Source: Rudaeicoccus suwonensis
GTDB taxonomy: Bacteria; Actinomycetota; Actinomycetes; Actinomycetales; Dermatophilaceae
Direction of reading: 5' to 3'
Assembly (NCBI RefSeq): GCF_007829035.1
Contig: NZ_VIVQ01000001.1
Location: 248,001-312,000, forward strand
DNA length: 64,000 nt
Positions 1 to 8,991 of the stretch are shown here, in pieces. Position numbers and translations under genes: made by a program. The notes beneath the pieces are model-generated. The model had not been told where the DNA came from. It saw only the letters and a list, made by a program, of their open reading frames with translations, and did no database searches. Each line of letters opens with the position of its first letter. Within the stretch, counting starts at the first letter, position 1.

Positions 1-1187
1 GGCAGGCCGTCACCGACGAGCAGGCACATCTGCAAAGCGTGATAAGTGTCCGGTCGGCCCTGCCAGGTCACCGATGCCGGTCCATTGTGTTCGTCGAGTT
101 CGTGCCGCCACGAGCCGGATTCGCGGTCGATGAGATGTTCGACGGCGTAGGCCCACCACTGCTCGGCGGCGGTGAACCACTGCTGCTCGCCCGTTACGAC
201 GCCGAGTGCGTATGCCGCTGCGATGGCTTCGCACGCCACCCAGTGCATGCGCGCGTGCACGACCGGCTTGCCCGACCAGTCGGTCGTGTAGACGAAGCCG
301 TCCGCGCCATCGACTCCCCACCCGTCGACGATCGCACGAGTCGCCAACTGTATTGCGGCGCCGGTGAATTCCCCGACGTATGACGCATCGGCGATCCGAT
401 ACGCGGCATCGACAGACAGCGCAAGGCGCGCCCATTCGAGGGCGTGTCCGACGGTTGCGCCATACGGCCGAAAGGGGTCGGCGGGGGCCTCGCGGTTGTA
501 GTCCGGCAACGGCTGCCAGATGGCATCGAAGTGCTCCGGAATGCGCCAGTCGCGAGCAGCCGCCCACGAAGCGACGCGCCGGGTCACCGCGGCCGCGCGG
601 TCGAGGTACGACCCGTCGCCGGTGACGTCGGCGACGGCGAGGAATGCCTCCACCGTGTGCATCGCCGCGTTGACGCCACGGTAGGCCTCCTCGTCCGACC
701 AGTCGGCCGAAAACCGCTCGTGCACAAGGCCTTCGGCGGCATCCCAGAAGTGCTCCTCGTGCACCCGGCGGGCGTCGTCCAGCAGCGCCCTGGCCCCCGG
801 CCGGCCGGCCGCGACGGCACTGCTTGCCGCGAGCAGCACGAAGGCATGTGCGTAGGCCTGCTTGCTCGAATCGACCGCCGCTCCGGTGTCTGCGTCGATC
901 GCCGCAAACCAGCCACCGTTGACATCATCCGCGAAATGTGTTGTCAGCGTGGCAATTCCGTGGTCGAGGACGGCAGCGAATTCTTCCCTCCCGGACAACA
1001 ACCCCAACGCGGCGACATGCGTCATACGGCAGTTGATCCACAACTCCAACGGCCGCGAGACGATCTCACCGTCGTCGCCGAGCCAGCCGAAACCGCGCTC
1101 CACCTGCGCCCGGCGCGTGAGGTCGAGCAGCCGCTCCGCCTCCACGCGCATCGCCGTCCGCACGGTCGCCGTCACCTGCGCGCTCAT
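1..1187 (-). CDS. AGE-family sugar epimerase/isomerase, 3' end cut by window edge
   Basis: N-acylglucosamine 2-epimerase / cellobiose 2-epimerase / YihS superfamily, an (alpha/alpha)6-barrel enzyme that interconverts sugar C2 epimers or aldose and ketose. The frame is open from the ATG at 1187 to the left edge (about 395 codons), so the stop lies outside. Family hallmarks, in order, are ERGFGWLGDDG near the N-terminus, an EHFDAIWQPLPDYN segment, the strongly conserved FRPYGATVGHALEWARL-type block with its active-site His, an HWVACEA segment, and a C-terminal RPDTYHALQM block. The ATG overlaps the TGA of the upstream hydrolase (ATGA, 4 nt), so the two are probably translationally coupled. The exact sugar substrate cannot be read from sequence. 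The family call is firm. Confidence 0.88.
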   Translation of the reverse strand, partial: MSAQVTATVRTAMRVEAERLLDLTRRAQVERGFGWLGDDGEIVSRPLELWINCRMTHVAALGLLSGREEFAAVLDHGIATLTTHFADDVNGGWFAAIDADTGAAVDSSKQAYAHAFVLLAASSAVAAGRPGARALLDDARRVHEEHFWDAAEGLVHERFSADWSDEEAYRGVNAAMHTVEAFLAVADVTGDGSYLDRAAAVTRRVASWAAARDWRIPEHFDAIWQPLPDYNREAPADPFRPYGATVGHALEWARLALSVDAAYRIADASYVGEFTGAAIQLATRAIVDGWGVDGADGFVYTTDWSGKPVVHARMHWVACEAIAAAYALGVVTGEQQWFTAAEQWWAYAVEHLIDRESGSWRHELDEHNGPASVTWQGRPDTYHALQMCLLVGDGL

Positions 1188-2047
1188 CGCTGCAACTCCT
1201 GCGCAAGCACCTCGGGCGCCTCCCACAGCAGCATGTGCCCCTTGTCGGGCAGCACCGTCACATGTGCGTCCGGTAACTCTTCGCCCAGCCGTCGCGCCAG
1301 CACCGGCGGGGTCAGCTTGTCGCGGCTGCCGACGATCACCTCGACCGCAAGATCACGCAACGCCGCCAGCGAGGCGACCTCGTCGTGGGCCATCAGCGCC
1401 TGGTAATACGCAGCAAAGACATTCGCCCGGGTGCCTCGCACGATCGCCGTCGCCGCGCGCACGTCCTCGTCACGTGGCTGCTTGCCGAAGGCTGTCTTGC
1501 GCTGGCCCTTCAGCGTCATGGAGCGCCCCAGTCGTAGCGGCACGTGGCGAAGTGTGCGCATGAACGCCTCCTCGCCCGGGCGTCCGGTTCCCCGCAGACC
1601 GCCCGCCGCTGTCGAGACCAGCAGCACCCGCTCCACTCGCGTGGCCACTTGTTCTGGTGCCACCCCGGCATACGCCAGCACCGTCATACCGCCCATCGAG
1701 TGCCCACCGAGCACGAAGCGCGAGTCTGCCGGCAGCAGCTGATCGATCACCGTCTGCAGGTCGTGACCGAGCCGCCGAACGGATTCGTCACCGACCTTCC
1801 GGCCCCCATGAGCCAACGTCGAGTCGCCGTGACCGCGCTGATCCCACAGCACGACCCGCACGTCGTCGGGCAACAGATCGACCACCGGCAGCCAGGACCG
1901 GTGGCTCAGCAACCACCCGTGCGCCAGCACGATCGTCCTCGGCTTGCTCGTCGTCGATTCCGTCGCCGGTTCGCGCACGTATGCCGCAAGGCGTGCCCCG
2001 TCGTCAGTGGTCACCGTGTGCAGGCGCAGTCCCGTCATACTGCCCAT
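1184..2047 (-). CDS. Alpha/beta-fold hydrolase
   Basis: Cytoplasmic alpha/beta hydrolase of about 287 residues if it starts at the ATG at 2047; a second in-frame ATG is at 2038. A longer reading from 2134 would add a basic, Arg-rich tail and run close to the divergent lipoprotein start, so I reject it. The oxyanion-loop motif AHGWLLSHRSW and the WDQRGHGDS turn are present. The nucleophile elbow GHSMGG places Ser at about 117. The acid is Asp about 243 in VGSRDKLTPP, and the His is about 271 in DKGHMLLWE. This is a complete catalytic triad of the esterase/epoxide-hydrolase-like class. Substrate unknown. It is coupled by a 4-nt overlap to the epimerase downstream. Confidence 0.85.
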   Translation of the reverse strand: MGSMTGLRLHTVTTDDGARLAAYVREPATESTTSKPRTIVLAHGWLLSHRSWLPVVDLLPDDVRVVLWDQRGHGDSTLAHGGRKVGDESVRRLGHDLQTVIDQLLPADSRFVLGGHSMGGMTVLAYAGVAPEQVATRVERVLLVSTAAGGLRGTGRPGEEAFMRTLRHVPLRLGRSMTLKGQRKTAFGKQPRDEDVRAATAIVRGTRANVFAAYYQALMAHDEVASLAALRDLAVEVIVGSRDKLTPPVLARRLGEELPDAHVTVLPDKGHMLLWEAPEVLAQELQR

Positions 2048-2151
2048 ATCTACACCCGTTGTGTTCGCGCCCGCGTGGAACCGGACGGCGCGCGGCGGCG
2101 TCAGACACCGAGAACGGTCCGCGACGGCGTCCACCAGATAGGTTTCCCTGC

Positions 2152-2856
2152 ATGCGACGAACCCTCACCGCTGTCACGGTGCTCACTTTCACAGCCGCCG
2201 CCCTGACCGGCTGCAGCGGCGGAGGGAAGTCGGCGACCGCCTCGTCGGCGGCCGGGCAGAGCCCGCAACAGTTGCTGCAGACGGCGCAGACGACGCTCAA
2301 CAACACCTCCGGCGTGCACATCAAGCTCACGTCGGCGAATGTGCCCAAGTCGGGCAATCTGCTCGGTGGTGAGGGCGACGGCTCCCATGCCCCGGACTTC
2401 AAGGGCACCATCACGCTGCAGGTGCTCGGTGCCACGCTCAACGTGCCGGTCATCGCGACCGGCGGCAAGGTGTGGGCCAAGACGCCGCTGTCCACGAGCA
2501 TGCAGGTCATCAACCCGAGCACGTATGGCGCGCCTGATCCCTCGGTGCTGCTGTCGAGCAATGGCGGGTTCTCCTCGCTGCTGACCCAGACACAGAACCC
2601 GACCTTCGGCGCCAAGAAGCGCGACGGCAAGGACATCGTCCAGCAGGTGACCGGGTCGCTGTCGGGTCAGGCGCTGAAGCTCGTTCTGGCGATCGGCAAC
2701 CCGGAGGCGACCTACCAGGTCGACTATGAGATCACCGGTGGCGGACAACTGCGCACTGCCACGATCGACGGCGCGTTCTACTCGGGCACCGCCGACACGA
2801 CGTACACCATCACGCTCACCAACTACGGCGAAAAGGTCGTCGTCACGGCGCCGTAG
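2152..2856 (+). CDS. LprG/LppX-type lipoprotein
   Basis: Secreted lipoprotein of 234 residues. The start is MRRTLTAVTV, followed by a hydrophobic h-region and lipobox LTGC, so Cys at about 20 would be acylated. The mature part (QLLQTAQTTLNNTSGVHIKL, a KVWAKTPLS segment, Thr/Gly-rich beta strands) fits the LppX_LprAFG fold, which in mycobacteria binds triacylated lipids in a hydrophobic cavity. The next gene, 94 nt downstream on the same strand, is a 14-TM MFS exporter. The same lipoprotein-MFS pairing occurs in the mycobacterial lprG-P55 locus, where the two export triacylglycerol-type lipids to the cell surface. Function here is by that analogy; the fold assignment is good and the cargo is inferred. 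Confidence 0.82.
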   Translation: MRRTLTAVTVLTFTAAALTGCSGGGKSATASSAAGQSPQQLLQTAQTTLNNTSGVHIKLTSANVPKSGNLLGGEGDGSHAPDFKGTITLQVLGATLNVPVIATGGKVWAKTPLSTSMQVINPSTYGAPDPSVLLSSNGGFSSLLTQTQNPTFGAKKRDGKDIVQQVTGSLSGQALKLVLAIGNPEATYQVDYEITGGGQLRTATIDGAFYSGTADTTYTITLTNYGEKVVVTAP

Positions 2857-2950
2857 CGCGCCGCGCCGCACTGACGGCATACACAGATCGAGCAGCTCCG
2901 CGCTGCACCGGCACCATCGGTCGGTATTCGAACCCGGGAGGATGACGAGC

Positions 2951-4648
2951 GTGCCGGCAGACGTCCAGCAATCTGGCACCCACCGCCCGCGGGCGCTGCT
3001 CGCGACAGCCTCGGTTGCGGTCGCGCTCGCGGCCGCCGACACCTATGTCGTGGTGCTCGCGCTGCAGGACATGATGCAGGGCGTCGGCCTGGGCATCGAC
3101 GCCCTGCAACGTGCCACCCCGATCATCTCCGGGTTCCTGCTCGGTTACATCGCCGTGCTACCGCTCACCGGACGGCTCACCGACATCGTCTCGCGCCAGC
3201 GGGTGCTCGTCGGATGCCTGCTGTTGTTCGTGATCGGCTCATCGGTCACCGCTCTCTCGGTCGACTTGTCCGTGATGGTGACCGGCCGGTTCCTGCAAGG
3301 AGTGGGCGGCGGCGGCCTGGTCCCCGCGACGCTCGCGCTGGTGGCCGAGCTGTGGCCGGCGGGCCGCCGGGGCACCGCGCTCGGTGTCGTCGGCGCCGTG
3401 CAAGAGGTCGGCAGTGTGCTCGGCCCCTTGCTCGGCGCGCTGATCCTGGCGGTGGCCGACTGGCGAATGATCTTCTGGGTCAACGCGATTGCGGGTGTGC
3501 TGCTCGCGGTGGTGATCACGGTGATCGGGCGCGGTGCGACGGCAGCACCCCGTGTCGCCGCGAGGGTTCCGCGCTGGTGGAGCGCACTCACGGCAGTTGT
3601 GGCGCTCGCGACCGTGGCCCTGCTCGGCCTCGCCCTCTGGGCGCCGGACTTCCTCACGACCTCGATCCAGTGGGGTGGCCCGTTCGTCCCGTATGGCGAC
3701 AGCACTGCGCGTCTCGCGACGCCCATCGGCGTCTGGGGGCTGTGCGCACTGGTGGTGCTGCTGACTTTGTCGGTGCGCTACTGGTGGCCGGTCGCACGGC
3801 GGATCGACGTCATCGGCGCGATTCTGATCGCGGCCGCGCTCGGAGCGCTGGTGTTGACCTTCGCCGCCAGCAATCCCGAGACGCAGGTCGTCGGCCCGAT
3901 GGGCTACTGGCTGCTGCCGGTCGCCGCTCTCGCATGTGTGCTCTATCTGTGGCGCCACCGAGCCTTGGCCGACCCGCTCATCGCCAAAGGAGTGGTCACC
4001 GGACGAGTGCGTCCGGCGCTGCTGGTGTCACTGTGCGTCGGCACGGCGATCGTGGCGATCGTGGTCGACATATCGGTGCTGGCGCGCCTGACGGTGACCG
4101 ACTCGCAGACGACCGCCGCACTGGTGCTGGTGCGGTTCCTGGTCGCAGTGCCGGTCGGTGCTCTCGTCGGAGGCGCCCTGCTTCGCAAAGCCGCCCCAGG
4201 CATGGTCGCCGCGCCCGGTCTGTTGATCAGCGCGCTCGGACTGTTCCACATGTCGACGTGGGGCAGCCCCGAGCTGAAGTCGTGGCTGGCGCCGACCGTC
4301 GTGCTCGTCGTGGTGGGATTTGGAGTCGGTCTGGCAATCGCACCGGTCAACGACGCTGCCTTGCACGACGCCCCGCCGTCCGCACACGGCGTCGTGTCCT
4401 CACTGGTGGTGGTCGCCCGGATGATCGGAATGGTCGTCGGGCTGGCACTGCTCACCGCCATCGGGCTGCACCGCTTCTATGCCAAGGTGCAGTCGCTGAC
4501 CGATCCGACCGGCGCGCAGATCACCGCTGCCGGGGTCTTGCAGGTGCAGACGGTCTTCCTCGGCGCAGGGATCGTGACCTTGATCGCGGCGGTGGTCGCA
4601 ATCACCCTCGGGCGTCATACATCTCGTGGGGCCACTCGACCCGTATGA
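2951..4648 (+). CDS. MFS exporter, P55-like (14 TM)
   Basis: Major facilitator of about 565 residues with around 14 hydrophobic segments. MFS motif A is GRLTDIVSRQRVL (loop 2-3) and motif C is GAVQEVGSVLGPLLGAL (TM5), which marks a drug/lipid:H+ antiporter of the DHA2 type. Start: GGGAGG at 2936-2941 touches an ATG at 2942 with no spacing, whereas the in-frame GTG at 2951 sits 9 nt away, so 2951 is preferred. It follows the LprG-like lipoprotein and probably forms one export unit with it, as in mycobacteria. The gene ends 3 nt from the convergent kup stop. A GTCATAC/GTATGAC inverted pair at the junction may end transcription both ways. Confidence 0.83.
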   Translation: MPADVQQSGTHRPRALLATASVAVALAAADTYVVVLALQDMMQGVGLGIDALQRATPIISGFLLGYIAVLPLTGRLTDIVSRQRVLVGCLLLFVIGSSVTALSVDLSVMVTGRFLQGVGGGGLVPATLALVAELWPAGRRGTALGVVGAVQEVGSVLGPLLGALILAVADWRMIFWVNAIAGVLLAVVITVIGRGATAAPRVAARVPRWWSALTAVVALATVALLGLALWAPDFLTTSIQWGGPFVPYGDSTARLATPIGVWGLCALVVLLTLSVRYWWPVARRIDVIGAILIAAALGALVLTFAASNPETQVVGPMGYWLLPVAALACVLYLWRHRALADPLIAKGVVTGRVRPALLVSLCVGTAIVAIVVDISVLARLTVTDSQTTAALVLVRFLVAVPVGALVGGALLRKAAPGMVAAPGLLISALGLFHMSTWGSPELKSWLAPTVVLVVVGFGVGLAIAPVNDAALHDAPPSAHGVVSSLVVVARMIGMVVGLALLTAIGLHRFYAKVQSLTDPTGAQITAAGVLQVQTVFLGAGIVTLIAAVVAITLGRHTSRGATRPV

Positions 4649-4649
4649 C
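4614..4649. terminator. Candidate bidirectional terminator built from two octamer copies
   Basis: GTCATAC (4614-4620) and GTATGAC (4643-4649) form a 7-bp inverted repeat with a 22-nt loop. It lies exactly at the 3' junction of the convergent MFS and kup genes. There is no U-tract. It uses the iterated motif as the stem, like the stronger example at 54586-54633. Confidence 0.4.
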
Positions 4650-4651
4650 CC

Positions 4652-6550
4652 TCAGATCGTGATCTCGGTGGCTATCTCGACCGTCGACGTGTCCGGCAGG
4701 TGGAAGCTGCGGGTCGGTGTGTCCGACAGCCGCGACAGCCCGATGAACAACCGGCCCCGGACCGGTCCGAGCAGCCCGTGCCGGCCGCGATGCAGCCGAA
4801 TGCGAGAAAGCACGTATGTCGCATGGCTGATCTTGCGGCCACGCCTGCGTTCGGGCAGCTGGACCTGACGCAGCGCACGCGGCAGATCGACGACGTCACG
4901 GAATCCGTAGCGCAACGTCACCTGCGACAAGCCCTCGATGTCGTCACACAACGCCTCGATGCTGGCGCGGTCCTCGGCCGAGACGAAGGGCACCTCCTCG
5001 AAGATCACCCGCACGATGAGCACCTGCTCCTGCAGGCAGTGGTTGAGCTCGAGGTTGGTGCGCAGTGCCAACGGGGCCGTCGTGCTGTTGGTGTGTGGAT
5101 AGATCACCAGGCCGGGCACCCGCGTCGGCTGTTGCTTGCGCAACGACACCAGGAAGTCGCTGAGGTTGCCCTCGTCGCGGGTGCGCTTGTCGGTGACGAT
5201 GCGTGCGCCGTGCCACCAGACCGTCATCACCGTGACCAGAGCCGCCGCGATGAGCAGCGGCAGCCAACCGCCGCTCACGATCTTGGTCAGGTTGGCGCTG
5301 AAGAAGCCCACCTCCAACGGCAACACCAGCACCGCGAACACGACCAGCCGCCACCAGGGCCACTGCAGGTGCAGGCGCGCCAGCAGCAGGAACAGCGTCG
5401 AGGTCAGCACGAAGGTCCCCGTGACGGCCACGCCGTATGCCGTCGCCAGCGCCGCCGACGAGCGGAACGTCAGCACGACGGTCAGCACGCAGATGAACAG
5501 CACCAGATTGACGGCGCCGATGTAGATCTGGCCGCTCTCCTGCGTTGATGTGTGCGCAATGCGCAACCGTGGCAGGAAGTTGAGCATGATTGCCTGCTTC
5601 GCAACGGAGTAGGCCCCGGTGATCACGGCCTGGGACGCGATGACCGTCGCGACCGTCGCGACCACCACGACCGGGATCCGCGCCCACGACGGGGCCATCG
5701 CGAAGAACGGATTCGCGATGGCGCTGCGGTCGTGCAGCACCAGCCCGGCTTGGCCCAGATAGCTCAGCGCGAGCGACGGGAGGACCACGAACAACCACGC
5801 AGCCCGGATCGGCGCTCGGCCGAAGTGGCCGAGATCGGCATACAGCGCCTCGGCTCCGGTGATGGCGAGCACGATCGCGCCCATCGCGACGAAGGCGGTG
5901 CCGAAATGCGTTACGACAAAAGCAATTCCGTATGTCGGTGACAGTGCCTCGAGCACCTCCGGATGCTGCACGATCTGCGGCACCCCGAGCACGGCCACCA
6001 TCACGAACCACACCAGCATCGCCGGGCCGAACAACCGCGCCACCCTTGCGGTGCCGAATCGTTGGGCGGCGAACAGCACGATGAGGATCGCGGCAGAGAC
6101 CGGCACCACGATGTTCGGCAGGCTCGGATCGGCGACCTTGGTGCCTTCGACGGCCGACATCACCGAGATCGCCGGCGTGATGACGCTGTCGCCGAAGAAG
6201 AGCGAGACGCCCAGCACGCCCAGCCCCATGGCGAATGCCGCGAGCCGTCGCCGTGATCCGGCATGCCGACGCACCAGTGTCGCGAGCGCGAAGACTCCGC
6301 CCTCGCCGTCGTTGTCGGCGTGCATGACTGACATGACGTATTTGAAGGTCACGATCAGCAGCAGCGACCAGATGACCAGCGACACGATGCCGAAGACGTC
6401 GCCGCGCGTCGGGTGGACCGCGTCGTTGTCGACGGAGAAGGCCGTCTGGAGGGCATACAGCGGGCTGGTGCCGATGTCGCCGAAGACGACGCCGAGTGCG
6501 GCGATCGTGAGTGATGCGGTGGCAGCGCCACGCGTCCCCGATGTGCTCAC
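4652..6550 (-). CDS. kup: KUP/HAK/KT potassium:proton symporter
   Basis: Integral membrane K+ uptake protein of 632 residues, close to the usual 620-630 of Kup. The N-terminal signature ALGVVFGDIGTSPLYALQTA is intact. About 12 hydrophobic segments follow, then a C-terminal cytoplasmic domain (KQQPTRVPGLVIYPHTNSTT onward) of the usual Kup layout. The GTG at 6550 (reading VSTSGTRG) was chosen because a start at 6682 would overlap the upstream monooxygenase, and GAGAGG precedes the GTG. The 45-nt gap to the monooxygenase stop suggests co-transcription. No c-di-AMP riboswitch is visible in that short gap. Confidence 0.93.
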   Translation of the reverse strand: MSTSGTRGAATASLTIAALGVVFGDIGTSPLYALQTAFSVDNDAVHPTRGDVFGIVSLVIWSLLLIVTFKYVMSVMHADNDGEGGVFALATLVRRHAGSRRRLAAFAMGLGVLGVSLFFGDSVITPAISVMSAVEGTKVADPSLPNIVVPVSAAILIVLFAAQRFGTARVARLFGPAMLVWFVMVAVLGVPQIVQHPEVLEALSPTYGIAFVVTHFGTAFVAMGAIVLAITGAEALYADLGHFGRAPIRAAWLFVVLPSLALSYLGQAGLVLHDRSAIANPFFAMAPSWARIPVVVVATVATVIASQAVITGAYSVAKQAIMLNFLPRLRIAHTSTQESGQIYIGAVNLVLFICVLTVVLTFRSSAALATAYGVAVTGTFVLTSTLFLLLARLHLQWPWWRLVVFAVLVLPLEVGFFSANLTKIVSGGWLPLLIAAALVTVMTVWWHGARIVTDKRTRDEGNLSDFLVSLRKQQPTRVPGLVIYPHTNSTTAPLALRTNLELNHCLQEQVLIVRVIFEEVPFVSAEDRASIEALCDDIEGLSQVTLRYGFRDVVDLPRALRQVQLPERRRGRKISHATYVLSRIRLHRGRHGLLGPVRGRLFIGLSRLSDTPTRSFHLPDTSTVEIATEITI

Positions 6551-6594
6551 CTCTCGACCGTAGGCACGCTGTCTGGATGTTGACCGGCGGGCGG

Positions 6595-8082
6595 TCAGAA
6601 CTCCGCCGAGCCGGTGAACTCGTAGTCGACGAAATCGGGCCGAGCCAGCTTGCGCTCGTAGGCGATGACGGATTCCGGCCACAGGCTTCGGTTCTCGCCG
6701 CGCTCGTCGAGATACCAGCTGTTGCAGCCGCCGGACTTCCAGACGGTGTCATCGCTGCGGCGGGCGATCTGCGCCATGTGAGCCGGCACGATCTGGGGGC
6801 GCACGGCCACCGCGGTGACCCCGCGCTTGTCCCGCTCGTCGAGCAGGGTGTCGATGAGCCGGATCTGTGCCTCGATCATCAGCAGCACCGACGTGTGTCC
6901 GAGACCGGTGTTGGGGCCGAGCAGGAAGAACAGGTTGGGATAGTGCGGCACGGTCACGCCGTAGAACGAGTCGATCCCGGCATCCCAGTCGTCCGCCAAG
7001 CGGTGCCCCTGCAGGCCGGTGACGTCCAGGTGCCGGTACGAGCCGGCGACGTCGAAGCCGGTGGCGAAGACGACCGCGTCCAGTGTGTGATGGGTGCCGT
7101 CGGCGGTGATCAGACCGGTCGCATCGGCGCCGGTGATGCTGGACGTCTCGAGCGTGACGTCATCGCGCGCCAGCGTCGGGAAGTAGGTGTTCGACATCGT
7201 GATGCGCTTGCATCCCATCGTGTATGACGGGGTCAGCTTCTCGCGCAACTCCGGATCTTTGACTGCCGAATGCATATGGTGCAGAGCGACTTTGGACATC
7301 GCCTTCAGCAGAGCAGGCTGTTTGGTGAAGGCCAGTGAGCGCACCTCGTTGTAGGCCTTGATCCGGGCCCGGTGCAGCTTGGTCAGCCAGGGCCGCTTCT
7401 CGTAGGCGTCGATCAGCCACTCGGGGAATTCGGGGTCCAGCTTGGGCAGCACCCACACCGGCGTGCGCTGGAAGACGGTTAGGTGGGTGGCGTCCTCGGC
7501 CAGATGCGGAATCGCCTGCACGGCGCTGCAGCCGGTGCCGATGATGCCGACCTTCTTGCCGAACATCGTGGCGTTCACATCCCACGCGGCGGTGTGCATC
7601 ACCTCGCCGGCGTAGTGCTCGATGCCCGGTATGTCGGGCAGCACCGGGTCGTGCAGCGCTCCGACCCCGAGCACCACCGCTCCGGCGACGATGTGCTGGA
7701 TCTCGCCGGCGGAGGACGCAACGGACAAGTGCCAGGCGCCCAAACCGTCGTCATACGTCATCTGCTGCACCGTGCTGTCGAAGCGCACCTGCTCACGTAT
7801 GCCGTACTTCTCGACGCAGAACAGCAGGTAGTCCTGGATCTCGTCGGCTGTCGCGTAGGCGCGCGACCAGTAGGGATTGGGCTCGAAAGAGAACGAGTAG
7901 AGGTGGCTCGGCACGTCGCAGGCGCACCCGGGGTAGCGGTTGTCGCGCCAGGTGCCGCCGATCTCGTCGGCCTTTTCCAGCACCAGGTAGTCGCGTCCCG
8001 CAGCTTTGGCGGCGATCGCCATACCGACCCCGGAGAAGCCGCTGCCGATGATGACCAGGTCGTGGTCGACGCGTGCGCTCAT
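6595..8082 (-). CDS. Flavin-containing (Baeyer-Villiger type) monooxygenase
   Basis: FAD/NADPH-dependent monooxygenase of 495 residues. The N-terminal Rossmann motif IGSGFSGVG (about residues 12-20) binds FAD. The GGTWRDNRYPGCACDVPSHLY block is typical of cyclohexanone/phenylacetone monooxygenase-like proteins. The Baeyer-Villiger fingerprint [FY]xGxxxHxxxW[PD] is seen as YAGEVMHTAAWD. A second nucleotide motif, GIIGTGCSAVQ, binds NADPH. This supports a type I BVMO that would oxidise ketones to esters or lactones in the cytosol. The substrate is unknown. It lies upstream of kup, with no obvious functional link. Confidence 0.87.
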   Translation of the reverse strand: MSARVDHDLVIIGSGFSGVGMAIAAKAAGRDYLVLEKADEIGGTWRDNRYPGCACDVPSHLYSFSFEPNPYWSRAYATADEIQDYLLFCVEKYGIREQVRFDSTVQQMTYDDGLGAWHLSVASSAGEIQHIVAGAVVLGVGALHDPVLPDIPGIEHYAGEVMHTAAWDVNATMFGKKVGIIGTGCSAVQAIPHLAEDATHLTVFQRTPVWVLPKLDPEFPEWLIDAYEKRPWLTKLHRARIKAYNEVRSLAFTKQPALLKAMSKVALHHMHSAVKDPELREKLTPSYTMGCKRITMSNTYFPTLARDDVTLETSSITGADATGLITADGTHHTLDAVVFATGFDVAGSYRHLDVTGLQGHRLADDWDAGIDSFYGVTVPHYPNLFFLLGPNTGLGHTSVLLMIEAQIRLIDTLLDERDKRGVTAVAVRPQIVPAHMAQIARRSDDTVWKSGGCNSWYLDERGENRSLWPESVIAYERKLARPDFVDYEFTGSAEF

Positions 8083-8162
8083 GAGTCCCGAGGCTACCCG
8101 GCCGTAGCCGATGGTCCCGGGACCACGCTCGGCTGGTTCGCCGCGAATCCGGGGGTTGCGGG

Positions 8163-8954
8163 TCAGTCGCTCAGGGTGACCAGCACCGGCGCATGGTCCG
8201 AGGCGCCCTTGCCCTTGCGTTCCTCGCGATCGATCTCGGCGTCGGTGACCCGCGCAGCGAGCGCGGGGGAGCCGAGCGCGAAGTCGATCCGCATGCCCTG
8301 CTTCTTGGGAAACCGCAGCTGCGTGTAGTCCCAGTAGGTGAAGGTCCGCGGCTCCGCTGTGAACGGTCGCACCAGATCGGCGTAACCGGCGTCGACGACG
8401 GCACGGAAGGCGGCGCGCTCCTCGTCGGTGACGTGGGTCTTGCCCTCGAAGAAGGCCGGATCCCAGACGTCTTCGTCGGTGGGTGCGACATTCCAGTCAC
8501 CGGCGAGCAGCACCTGCGCGTCGGCGTCGGCGCTGAGCCAACCCGCTGCGGTGGCGCGCAGGTTCGCCAGCCAGTCCAGCTTGTAGTGGAAGTGCTCGTG
8601 CCCGATCTCGCGGCCGTTGGGGATGTAGAGCGACCAGACCCGGATGCCGCCACACGTCGCGCCGAGTGCACGGGCCTCGGCGACAGGTGGCTCGCCGTAC
8701 GTCGGCATGTTCTCGAAGCCGACGCGGACGTCCTCGATCCCGACGCGCGAGATGACAGCGACGCCGTTCCACTGGTTCAGGCCGTGCATCGCCACCTCGT
8801 AGCCCGCGGCGCTGAGCGGCATCGTCGGGAACTGGTCGTCGCGGCACTTGGTCTCCTGCAGCAGCAGGACGTCCAGGTCGTGCCGTTCCAGCACCCCGAG
8901 TACGCGGTCGATGCGGGAGCGGACGGAGTTGACGTTCCAGGTTGCGATGCGCAC
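8163..8954 (-). CDS. xth: Exodeoxyribonuclease III (AP endonuclease)
   Basis: Exonuclease III family protein of 263 residues, full length. It cleaves 5' of abasic sites and trims blocked 3' ends during base-excision repair. The metal and catalytic residues are in place: ATWNVNSV with Asn7, LLLQETK with Glu34, GDWNVAPTDEDVWD carrying the DxN pair, RIDFAL, and the C-terminal SDHAP His/Asp pair. The gene is divergent from an SDR gene 37 nt away, so the two share a short promoter region. Confidence 0.94.
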   Translation of the reverse strand: MRIATWNVNSVRSRIDRVLGVLERHDLDVLLLQETKCRDDQFPTMPLSAAGYEVAMHGLNQWNGVAVISRVGIEDVRVGFENMPTYGEPPVAEARALGATCGGIRVWSLYIPNGREIGHEHFHYKLDWLANLRATAAGWLSADADAQVLLAGDWNVAPTDEDVWDPAFFEGKTHVTDEERAAFRAVVDAGYADLVRPFTAEPRTFTYWDYTQLRFPKKQGMRIDFALGSPALAARVTDAEIDREERKGKGASDHAPVLVTLSD

Positions 8955-8991
8955 CCGTTCAGCCTAGGCGAGCCACCTACACTCACCAGTC

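Noticed and set aside
444-1406. Plus-strand 320-codon frame at the left edge
   Set aside because: Opposite strand gives an unmistakable AGE epimerase; this frame is its antisense shadow.
3214-4662. Long plus-strand frame over the MFS gene
   Set aside because: Arg/Gly/Ala-rich shadow frame; the MFS frame has clear TM segments and motifs.
6551-6682. 44-residue N-terminal extension of Kup
   Set aside because: Would overlap the monooxygenase gene, is Arg-rich and unlike Kup; the GTG at 6550 gives normal length.
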